DNA of 12,584 nucleotides from Rubrobacter sp. (GTDB lineage Bacteria; Actinomycetota; Rubrobacteria; Rubrobacterales; Rubrobacteraceae). The translations under genes were made by a program, and so were the position numbers. Where the stretch lies: positions 1,388 to 13,971 of the forward strand of contig JADDPY010000079.1 in the NCBI GenBank assembly GCA_016781635.1, written 5' to 3'. Under the pieces are notes generated by a model that worked only from the letters and a program-made list of their open reading frames with translations, ran no database searches and was not told where the DNA came from. How positions within the stretch are numbered: position 1 is the first letter of the stretch; each line of letters opens with the position of its first letter. This document shows positions 7,248 to 12,584 of the stretch, piece after piece.

Positions 7248-7276
7248 ATTGTAGCACACGGCTACTAGCCCAAACC
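7248..7276 (-). promoter_or_regulatory. Candidate rrf2 promoter with palindromic operator
   Basis: On the minus strand TACAAT (7248-7253) is a good -10 box, with a poor -35 (GGTTTG, 7271-7276) at 17 bp. The spacer holds a perfect palindrome GGCTA-N-TAGCC (7260-7270), well placed for repression by the gene's own product. The leader would be about 40 nt. The operator role is inferred. Confidence 0.45.
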
Positions 7277-7301
7277 TCCGGAGACGTAGGGGTTCAAGAG
7301 G

Positions 7302-8000
7302 TCAGTCCTCGTCGACGTTCAGGTCGCGGTCGCGGTACTGGCGCATGGCGCTCTCCATGCGCTCGCCGGTAACCAAGAAGACCGTGCGCTCGCCCAGGTC
7401 CACGCCGTGGTCCGCGATGCGCTCGAGGTAGTGGACCATCAGGGCGGCCCGGACGCGCCACTCGGGGGCGCCGCCCTTGCCGTCCGCCGGGTTCGCCACG
7501 AGGTTCATCGCCTCCGAGTAGAGGAGGTCGACCTTGTCGTCGCCGGCTTCGAGGTCGCGAGCGCGCTCGATGTCTCGGTTCTCGAAGATGTCTAGGCCCT
7601 GCCCGAAGAGGTCGCGGGCGGAGCGGGCCATCTCGAGGAGAGCCGAGTGCAGATCCGGGTCGCGCTCACACTCGGAGGTCTCCACGATCGCGCGACAGAT
7701 ATGCTCGCCGAGGGTGCCGGCGCGGACCAGGTGGTTGTTGACGGCTTGGATGGTGTAGATCAGCCGGAGGTCTCGGGCGACGGGGGCCTGACGGGCCTGC
7801 AGGATCATGCACTCCTCGTCGAGCTCCGCCCCCCGCCCCTTGAAGCGCGAGTCCACGCCGAGGTCCCGTGAGGCGATCTCGGCGTCGTAGCCATCCATGG
7901 ACCTCGCCATGTCGTCGAGCGTGGCCTCTACCTCGCGGCCGAGAACCACGATCTTCCCGACCAGCCGGTCCAGCTCGCTCTGAAAAGTCTCGCGTGGCAC
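7302..8000 (-). CDS. phoU: Phosphate transport/signalling regulator PhoU
   Basis: PhoU is a cytoplasmic protein of two similar three-helix bundles that links the Pst transporter to the PhoR/PhoB(P) two-component system and restrains uptake when phosphate is plentiful. The 232-residue length is normal. The first repeat carries RQAPVARDLR (70-79), the usual RxPxAxDLR segment. The second carries YLERIADHGVDLGERT (191-206) with the acidic ExxxD residues (Glu193, Asp197, Asp201) that bind metal in crystallised relatives. The equivalent place in repeat 1 reads HLVRAGTLGEH, lacking the expected acidic pair. The start is GTG with GGGAGGA 5 nt upstream. The gene begins 11 nt after the pstB stop and is the last gene of the operon. 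Confidence 0.93.
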   Translation of the reverse strand: MPRETFQSELDRLVGKIVVLGREVEATLDDMARSMDGYDAEIASRDLGVDSRFKGRGAELDEECMILQARQAPVARDLRLIYTIQAVNNHLVRAGTLGEHICRAIVETSECERDPDLHSALLEMARSARDLFGQGLDIFENRDIERARDLEAGDDKVDLLYSEAMNLVANPADGKGGAPEWRVRAALMVHYLERIADHGVDLGERTVFLVTGERMESAMRQYRDRDLNVDED

Positions 8001-8011
8001 CTCAGTCCTCC

Positions 8012-8917
8012 CTAGCCGAAGCGTCCGGTGACGTAGTCTTCAGTCTCCTTGCGGTTCGGGTTGGAGAACATCTTGCTCGTCTCGTCGAACTCCCAGAGCC
8101 TGCCCGGATCTCCCATGTTCTCGATAAAAAAGAAGCCCGTGTAGTCCGAGATACGCGCCGCCTGCTGCATGTTGTGCGTCACGATCACCACCGTGTACTT
8201 CTTCTTGAGATCCTCCATGGCATCTTCGATCTTCTGGGTCGAGACCGGGTCTAGGGCACTCGCCGGCTCATCCATGAGGATGACCTCCGGCTCGATCGCG
8301 AGGGTGCGCGCGATGCACAAGCGCTGCTGCTGGCCACCGGAGAGGGAGGTCCCGCCTTGCTTGAGCTTATCCTTCACCTCGTCCCAGAGTGCTGCTTGCC
8401 TCAGAGTCCTCTCGACCACCTCGTCGAGCTCGCTCTTCTTGTGATTCCCGCCGAGCTTGATGCCGGCGACGACGTTGTCGTAGATAGACATCGTTGGGAA
8501 AGGGTTCGGCTTCTGGAAGACCATACCGACCTTGCGCCGTACCCGCACCGGGTCCACGTCCGAAGCGTAGACGTCTTCGCCGTCGAGCAGCACCTTCCCC
8601 TCCACGCGGGCCTTGGGGACGATCTCGTGCATCCGGTTTATGCTGCGGATAAACGTGCTTTTTCCACAGCCTGATGGACCGATCAGGGCCGTAACCCGGT
8701 TCCGCCCTATGAGCATGTTGACGTCCTGGAGCGCCTTGAACGACCCGTAGTACATGTCGAGGTTCTCGACCGTTACGGCAGGCTCCGTTCTCGTCTCCGA
8801 CGCGCGGTTCGCGGTGGAACCCTGGGCGGTTCTCAACCGTCGAGGCTCCTGCTCGTCCGATCGCCCCCTGGCCAATTCTTTCTCCCTCGTGATGTTGTCG
8901 GAATCCAAAGCACCCAT
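8012..8917 (-). CDS. pstB: Phosphate ABC transporter ATP-binding protein PstB
   Basis: PstB is the cytoplasmic ATPase that powers phosphate import through PstC/PstA. Numbered from ATG 8917: Walker [10 protein letters not shown] (80-88), Q-loop Gln135 in FQKPNPF, signature LSGGQQQR (192-199), Walker B VILMDEP (212-218), D-loop SALD (220-223) and switch His248. At 301 residues it is about 45 longer than usual, the extra part being a charged, low-complexity N-terminus. The ATG has only a poor ribosome site. An in-frame TTG at 8875 has GAGGGAG 6 nt upstream and would give 287 residues; given the other TTG starts here it may be the real start. It follows pstA by 21 nt (from the ATG). Confidence 0.96.
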   Translation of the reverse strand: MGALDSDNITREKELARGRSDEQEPRRLRTAQGSTANRASETRTEPAVTVENLDMYYGSFKALQDVNMLIGRNRVTALIGPSGCGKSTFIRSINRMHEIVPKARVEGKVLLDGEDVYASDVDPVRVRRKVGMVFQKPNPFPTMSIYDNVVAGIKLGGNHKKSELDEVVERTLRQAALWDEVKDKLKQGGTSLSGGQQQRLCIARTLAIEPEVILMDEPASALDPVSTQKIEDAMEDLKKKYTVVIVTHNMQQAARISDYTGFFFIENMGDPGRLWEFDETSKMFSNPNRKETEDYVTGRFG

Positions 8918-8938
8918 CCTATCTGAAGATCTCTTCCC

Positions 8939-9808
8939 TTATCTGCCGCCGCTTACGCTTTGTCCCCTGAAAACCAAACGGGCCATGAGGCTGATTCCCA
9001 GAACCATGAGCACGAGAAGAAGCGCCGCCCCCCAGGCCACCTCGACCACCTGCGGCGACGGCGCCCCGCCGAGCTGGAAGATCTGGAGCGACAGGGTGGT
9101 GGACGGCCCGCTGAATACGTTGCTGCTTATGGGGAAGTTGGTCCCGAAGATGGTCAGAATGAGCGGCGCCGTCTCCCCGGCCACACGTGCCACCGCCAGG
9201 AGGACCCCGGTAACGATACCGCTCAAAGCAGTGGGCACCACCACGCGCATGATGGTCTTCCACCTCGACACCCCGAGCCCTAGAGACGCTTCCCGGATGG
9301 AGTCGGGGACCAGCCGTATGATCTCCTCCGTCGTTCGGGTGATGATCGGGACCATCAGAACGGCGAGCGCCACGGCCCCGGCGAACGCGCTGTAGCCGAA
9401 GTTCACCACTACAACGCCGAAGGCGAAGAGGCCGACCACAATGGATGGAACCCCGGTCAGGGTATCCGCCATAAACCTTATGACCCCACCCAGACGATTG
9501 TCCCCGTACTCGGCCAGGTAGATCCCGGCCATGATACCCACGGGCACCCCCATGAGGGTCGCGAGCCCCACGATGACCAGCGTGCCGACGATGCCGCTCC
9601 TCACACCCCCGCCATCCCCGAAAAGCTGCGGGAGTTCCGTAAAGAAGGCCAAGTCCCAAGCCCCGAGGCCGCGGTAGATCACGTAGATCACGATCCACGT
9701 GAGCGGGATGATCGCCGCCGCCGTACACGCATAAGCCAGAACGGTCATGAGGCGGTCGACGAGCTTGCGTCGCCTGTAGAAGGCGGAGGTTCCGGATAAG
9801 CTGCTCAT
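8939..9808 (-). CDS. pstA: Phosphate ABC transporter permease PstA
   Basis: This is one of the two inner-membrane subunits of the phosphate importer. The 289-residue protein has an N-terminal hydrophobic helix (about 22-46), a BPD_transp_1-type core with further membrane segments (about 72-98, 120-137, 144-160, 196-222 and 256-281) and the cytoplasmic coupling loop IREASLGLGVSRWKTI (171-186), which docks on PstB. AGETAPL (210-216) is typical of PstA. The ATG overlaps the pstC stop as ATGA, which indicates translational coupling, and GGGGAGG lies 9 nt upstream. The same frame stays open across much of pstC, but that upstream part is a high-GC shadow. Confidence 0.95.
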   Translation of the reverse strand: MSSLSGTSAFYRRRKLVDRLMTVLAYACTAAAIIPLTWIVIYVIYRGLGAWDLAFFTELPQLFGDGGGVRSGIVGTLVIVGLATLMGVPVGIMAGIYLAEYGDNRLGGVIRFMADTLTGVPSIVVGLFAFGVVVVNFGYSAFAGAVALAVLMVPIITRTTEEIIRLVPDSIREASLGLGVSRWKTIMRVVVPTALSGIVTGVLLAVARVAGETAPLILTIFGTNFPISSNVFSGPSTTLSLQIFQLGGAPSPQVVEVAWGAALLLVLMVLGISLMARLVFRGQSVSGGR

Positions 9809-10752
9809 GCTCGAATACCTCCCCTTGGGCTCCTGCTGATAAGAGATACGATGAGACGTGCGCTGATGTTGATGAGGATGGTGATGATAAACAGGACCAG
9901 ACCGAGCTCGATGAGCACGGAAAGGAGTATACCACCGGCCTCGGGGAACTGGCCGGCGATGATGCTCGCCAGCGTCGCCCCCTGATCGAAGAGCGAGTCG
10001 AAGAGCCGCGGGCTGTTCCCGATGATAAAGGTGACGGCCATGGTCTCCCCGGCGGCCCGCCCGAGGCCGAGGATGATCGCCCCGAGCACCCCGCTCCCGG
10101 CGTACGGAAGCACCGCCTGGCGGAACATCTCCCAGCGCGTCGCGCCCAGGGCCAGCATACCCTCCCTCTGGTCCTGAGGGACCGCCCTGATCACGTCGCG
10201 CGAGACGGCGGCCACGGTCGGCAGGATCATGACCGCGAGCACGATGCTGGCGGTGAACACGGTCGGGCCGAAGAACGTACCGCCGAAGATCGGGAGCCAC
10301 CCCAAAGGGCTGGCCTGGATCACCGGCACTACGTAGTCCCTCAGAAACGGCGCCAGGACGAAAAATCCCCAGAGCCCGTAGACGATCGACGGTATCGCGG
10401 CCAGAAGCTCCACAACAAACCCCAAGATGCGATTGACGCGATCCGGCGCGATCTCCACCAGGTACGCGGCGATCCCAACCCCCACGGGACCGGCCAGCAG
10501 GATGGCCAGGAAAGCGGTGACGAGGGTCCCGTAGATAAACGTCAGGGCACCGTACTCGTTCTCGCCGGGCCTGTAAGCGGCGCTCCACAGAAAGCTCCAG
10601 CCGAACTCCGAGCGGGCGACCGAGCTCTGCAACCAGAGCTGGAAGATAATGCCACCCATGATAACCACGATGGAGAGCCCGAAGAGCAGCGCCACGAACG
10701 CGAATATAGTGTCGCTGGTGTGGCCCCGACGTATCCTCTTGAGCAAGTTCAA
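9805..10752 (-). CDS. pstC: Phosphate ABC transporter permease PstC
   Basis: This is the partner inner-membrane subunit of the phosphate importer. The 315-residue protein has about six membrane segments (about 16-40, 72-98, 108-138, 165-185, 221-243, 276-303). Its coupling loop is REGMLALGATRWEM (196-209). PSIVYGLWGFFVLAP (121-135) and GRAAGETMAV (231-240) are characteristic of PstC. The start is TTG at 10750-10752 with AGAGGA 6 nt upstream, and the first residues (MNLLKRIRRG) give a positively charged cytoplasmic end. It is separated from pstS by 140 nt that include a strong hairpin, which may lower pstCAB expression relative to the binding protein. Confidence 0.95.
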   Translation of the reverse strand: MNLLKRIRRGHTSDTIFAFVALLFGLSIVVIMGGIIFQLWLQSSVARSEFGWSFLWSAAYRPGENEYGALTFIYGTLVTAFLAILLAGPVGVGIAAYLVEIAPDRVNRILGFVVELLAAIPSIVYGLWGFFVLAPFLRDYVVPVIQASPLGWLPIFGGTFFGPTVFTASIVLAVMILPTVAAVSRDVIRAVPQDQREGMLALGATRWEMFRQAVLPYAGSGVLGAIILGLGRAAGETMAVTFIIGNSPRLFDSLFDQGATLASIIAGQFPEAGGILLSVLIELGLVLFIITILINISARLIVSLISRSPRGGIRA

Positions 10753-10850
10753 AACCGTTCCTCTTCCTTAGACGGCCGCAAGAGCCTAAAACTAACCACT
10801 AAACGCTTCTCCGACGAACTCGCCCGGCAGGCTCGCTCCTCGCGCCACAC

Positions 10851-10882
10851 AGCGGGGAGAGGGCACGAAGCCCTTCCCCGCT
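10851..10882 (-). promoter_or_regulatory. Intercistronic hairpin between pstS and pstC
   Basis: Arms 10851-10864 and 10870-10882 form a GC-rich stem of 13 bp with one bulged base and a 5-base loop, starting about 10 nt past the pstS stop. No T-run follows. Such elements often protect the 3' end of an abundant upstream message or cause partial termination, which suits the need for more PstS than permease. The role is inferred. Confidence 0.55.
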
Positions 10883-10892
10883 CTCTATAATT

Positions 10893-12017
10893 CTATGTCG
10901 TCTCGCCGCCCCCCCCGTAGCAGGGCTGGCCCTCGGCCTGCATGCTCCGGATAAACTCTTCGTCGCGGGAGACGACGTTGTCTGGAACCGGCACGTAGTT
11001 CAGCTCGGCGGCCCGCGACTGCGCGTCGTGCGTCAGGTACCACGCGGCCTCCGCGACGGCCTTGCACTCGGCCAGATCTTCCATCTGCGTGCGAACCAGC
11101 AACCAGGTAAAGCCCGTGATCGGGTAGACGTTCTCGCCCTGCGGGTTGGTGGAGGATACTACGACCTTCAGGTCCTCCGGGATGTCCGCCGCCGCTATTG
11201 CCGCCTCGGCGGTCTCCACGCTGGGCTCGACGAAGTTACCGCTCCCCTCGCCTATGGCGGCGCAGTTCAAGTCGTTCTCGGCCGCGTACTCGTAGGCTAC
11301 GTAGCCTATCGAGTTGGGGGTCTGCTGAACCTGCCCCGCGACACCCTCGTTACCGTCGGCCCCGATCCCGGTAGGCCACCGGATCTCCGAGCCGGCGCCC
11401 GGGCCGCCCTCCCACGCCGGGTTCACCGCCGCCAGGTAGCTCGTAAAAATCTCGGTAGTACCGGAACCGTCGGAGCGGTGTACGACCGCGATCTCATCGC
11501 TCGGGAGTTGGACGTCGGGGTTGAGCTCGGCGATGGCCGGGTCGTCCCAGGTCGTGATGTTGCCGAGGTAGATGTCCGCGAGCACGTCACCCGTGAGGTT
11601 GAGCATATCCGCGGCGTCTTCGAGGTTGTACGCGGCGCAAACGGCCCCGCCGACCGTCGCGATGTGCCGCGGCCCACCCCCGGCCTGCTGCTCCTCTTCC
11701 TCGTCCATCGGCGCGTCCGACGCGCCAAAGGCCACCGCCTTCTGAATAAACTGCTCGCGCCCACCGCTGGAGCCTATGGACTGGTAATTGACCTGGATCC
11801 CACTCTCCTCGGCGAACTCCTGGAACGCCGCCGTGTAGAAGGGGGCCGGGAAGGATGCTCCCGCGGCGTTTATGCTCTGGGCGGCCTCTGCGCCGCCCCC
11901 CTTGCCGCCTTGGGCCTGAGGTGCCCCGCCCTCACCAACGGTATTACCGCACCCGATAACGGCAAAGGATAACACCACCGCCGCTGCCAACGGCTTCCAA
12001 CCCGCAACTCCGCTCAA
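10893..12017 (-). CDS. pstS: Phosphate ABC transporter substrate-binding lipoprotein PstS
   Basis: PstS is the extracytoplasmic receptor that captures phosphate for PstC/PstA. The 374-residue protein has a lipoprotein signal with VIGC (Cys23) and a Gly-rich linker (about 24-46). The binding fold shows the phosphate-contacting segments: AGASFP (52-57), GSSGG (82-86), SDAPM (100-104) and HRSDGSGTT (180-188, with Arg181 and the Ser/Gly/Thr cluster). TPNSIGYV (233-240) and YPITGFTWLL (298-307) are also typical. The start is TTG at 12015-12017 with AGAGGAG 7 nt upstream; no ATG suits. It is the first gene of the operon, downstream of a long AT-containing control region. Confidence 0.96.
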   Translation of the reverse strand: MSGVAGWKPLAAAVVLSFAVIGCGNTVGEGGAPQAQGGKGGGAEAAQSINAAGASFPAPFYTAAFQEFAEESGIQVNYQSIGSSGGREQFIQKAVAFGASDAPMDEEEEQQAGGGPRHIATVGGAVCAAYNLEDAADMLNLTGDVLADIYLGNITTWDDPAIAELNPDVQLPSDEIAVVHRSDGSGTTEIFTSYLAAVNPAWEGGPGAGSEIRWPTGIGADGNEGVAGQVQQTPNSIGYVAYEYAAENDLNCAAIGEGSGNFVEPSVETAEAAIAAADIPEDLKVVVSSTNPQGENVYPITGFTWLLVRTQMEDLAECKAVAEAAWYLTHDAQSRAAELNYVPVPDNVVSRDEEFIRSMQAEGQPCYGGGGETT

Positions 12018-12084
12018 CCGCCCGCTCCTCTCTATTTAGACCAGGGCCACGAACCTCTGCCCGACGCCCGGTTTCCAAGGCGAG

Positions 12085-12090
12085 ATCATA
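12085..12090 (-). promoter_or_regulatory. Candidate pstS -10 box
   Basis: On the minus strand TATGAT is close to the -10 consensus and would give a leader of about 60 nt before the pstS TTG. No good -35 exists at 17-18 bp, as expected for a promoter that depends on an activator such as PhoB/PhoP. Confidence 0.4.
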
Positions 12091-12120
12091 AGGCAGTAAA
12101 CCCGCCTCGTAGTTGCAGTT

Positions 12121-12151
12121 ATGTAAATGCTTCTTTAAATCCATGTTACAT
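12121..12151 (-). promoter_or_regulatory. AT-rich dyad upstream of pstS, possible activator site
   Basis: Arms ATGTAA (12121-12126) and TTACAT (12146-12151), with further ATG/CAT pairing offset by one base, flank an AT-rich centre in otherwise GC-rich DNA. It lies about 30-60 bp upstream of the -10 box. On the minus strand TTTAAAG and TTTACAT repeat at a 12-bp step. It does not clearly match the known Pho boxes of E. coli, Bacillus or Streptomyces, so the regulator is open. Confidence 0.4.
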
Positions 12152-12369
12152 CGGGCGGCCGGAGTCCGCCTCCTTCGCGGACGGAGCAGTAACCGGGGGA
12201 CCTGCTGACACGCAACGGTCGAGCGGAACGGACCGGCTACAACCTCTCTTCCCACCGTTTTGCTCCCATCAGCTTCTCAGTCTCCGCTGAAAAGCCATAC
12301 CTTCCGGAGGATGCTCGAAACGGACCACGGGCTAGGCTCGGGGTGGATGCGCAGGCGGAAGCAGACACC

Positions 12370-12404
12370 GCGGGTCGCGGCGACCATCACTCGACGCGAC
12401 CCGC
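12370..12404 (+). promoter_or_regulatory. Strong hairpin upstream of the divergent plus-strand ORF
   Basis: Arms 12370-12379 and 12395-12404 are perfect 10-base inverted repeats. A G/A mismatch and three more pairs inside leave a 7-base loop. The hairpin ends 24 nt before the TTG at 12429, just ahead of the ribosome site. It could be a leader element or a protein-binding site. Confidence 0.5.
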
Positions 12405-12428
12405 CAGGACGGAGCGGAGGAACCCATC

Positions 12429-12584
12429 TTGAGTAGAACGGAAACCTTGGTAGAAACCAGCGAGCGGGAGGTACGGAGGACCGTGTCGCCCTTATCTCCG
12501 CCCGCAACCGGCGCCTTCTTGCGCGCCCTGACTTCGGCCCTCCGTAATAACCACGACAGGGCGACCGGGGAGCACGGAGAGCGC
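12429..12584 (+). CDS. Partial ORF of unknown function, divergent from pstS, running off the window
   Basis: A TTG with GGAGG 8 nt upstream opens a frame of 52 codons with no stop before the window edge. About three quarters of third positions are G or C, as in the genes here, and the peptide (LSRTETLVETSEREVRRTV...) has the charged, helical look of a cytoplasmic protein start. I do not recognise it. Genes divergent from pstS are often phosphate regulators such as phoR or phoB, but nothing seen here shows that. It could still be a chance ORF. Confidence 0.4.
   Translation, partial: MSRTETLVETSEREVRRTVSPLSPPATGAFLRALTSALRNNHDRATGEHGER

Larger units (their letters stand above)
12018..12428. 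other. Divergent control region between pstS and the plus-strand ORF
   Basis: No gene is convincing here. A 41-codon plus-strand reading frame (12311-12436) has GGAGG touching its ATG, which is too close. Besides the pstS promoter elements and the hairpin at 12370-12404, there is a small stem at 12164-12182 (GTCCGC/GCGGAC). Confidence 0.5.

Noticed and set aside
9809..10588. About 260 open codons upstream of and in frame with pstA
   Set aside because: They overlap pstC in another frame, read as low-complexity Arg/Gly-rich sequence and lack membrane segments. This is a high-GC shadow; PstA starts at 9808.
11028..11972. Plus-strand open frame of 314 codons
   Set aside because: It is antisense to pstS with no recognisable motif; a shadow of the GC-rich third positions.
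11944..12255. Minus-strand frame of 103 codons over the pstS promoter
   Set aside because: It overlaps the pstS signal peptide in another frame and crosses the probable promoter; no recognisable content.
12277..12507. Minus-strand frame of 76 codons upstream of pstS
   Set aside because: It has a TTG start with no ribosome site, a composition unlike the genes here, and it overlaps the better plus-strand candidate.

Overview
The window is high-GC DNA with pst, phoU, folD, pcrA and ppaC genes of actinobacterial type and frequent TTG and GTG starts. A deep-branching, Rubrobacter-like actinobacterium fits best, but this is an inference from gene style and codon use, not from a marker gene. Every confidently called gene lies on the minus strand, so transcription runs right to left. 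One partial ORF runs off the right edge on the plus strand.

Right to left: 12584-12018 is a divergent regulatory region with a candidate pstS promoter, an AT-rich dyad, a strong hairpin and the start of a plus-strand ORF. Then comes a complete phosphate-uptake operon, pstS (10893-12017), pstC, pstA, pstB and phoU (ending at 7302). A hairpin lies between pstS and pstC, pstC and pstA overlap by ATGA, and there is a short gap before phoU. Next is an IscR-like Rrf2 regulator (6708-7202), a small class I SAM methyltransferase (5999-6595) and the helicase pcrA (3796-5967). A separately promoted pair follows: a CBS/DRTGG-regulated family II pyrophosphatase (1950-3572) and folD (1072-1935). The left edge holds a beta-propeller lipoprotein gene (1-730) that is broken by an in-frame TGA.

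The pst genes import inorganic phosphate: PstS captures it, PstC and PstA form the channel, PstB supplies energy and PhoU couples transport to signalling. The nearby family II pyrophosphatase also yields phosphate, from pyrophosphate, so the area has a loose phosphate theme. The rest is housekeeping: DNA repair, one-carbon metabolism and an Fe-S-type regulator.

I found no mobile element, CRISPR array, tRNA, rRNA or clearly novel multi-gene system. The points most worth a second look are the interrupted propeller gene and its leader hairpin, an AT-rich codon island inside pcrA motif III, a PhoU whose first repeat has lost its acidic motif, an orphan Cys-containing Rrf2 regulator with a palindrome in its promoter, and an unlisted divergent ORF with a leader hairpin at the right edge.
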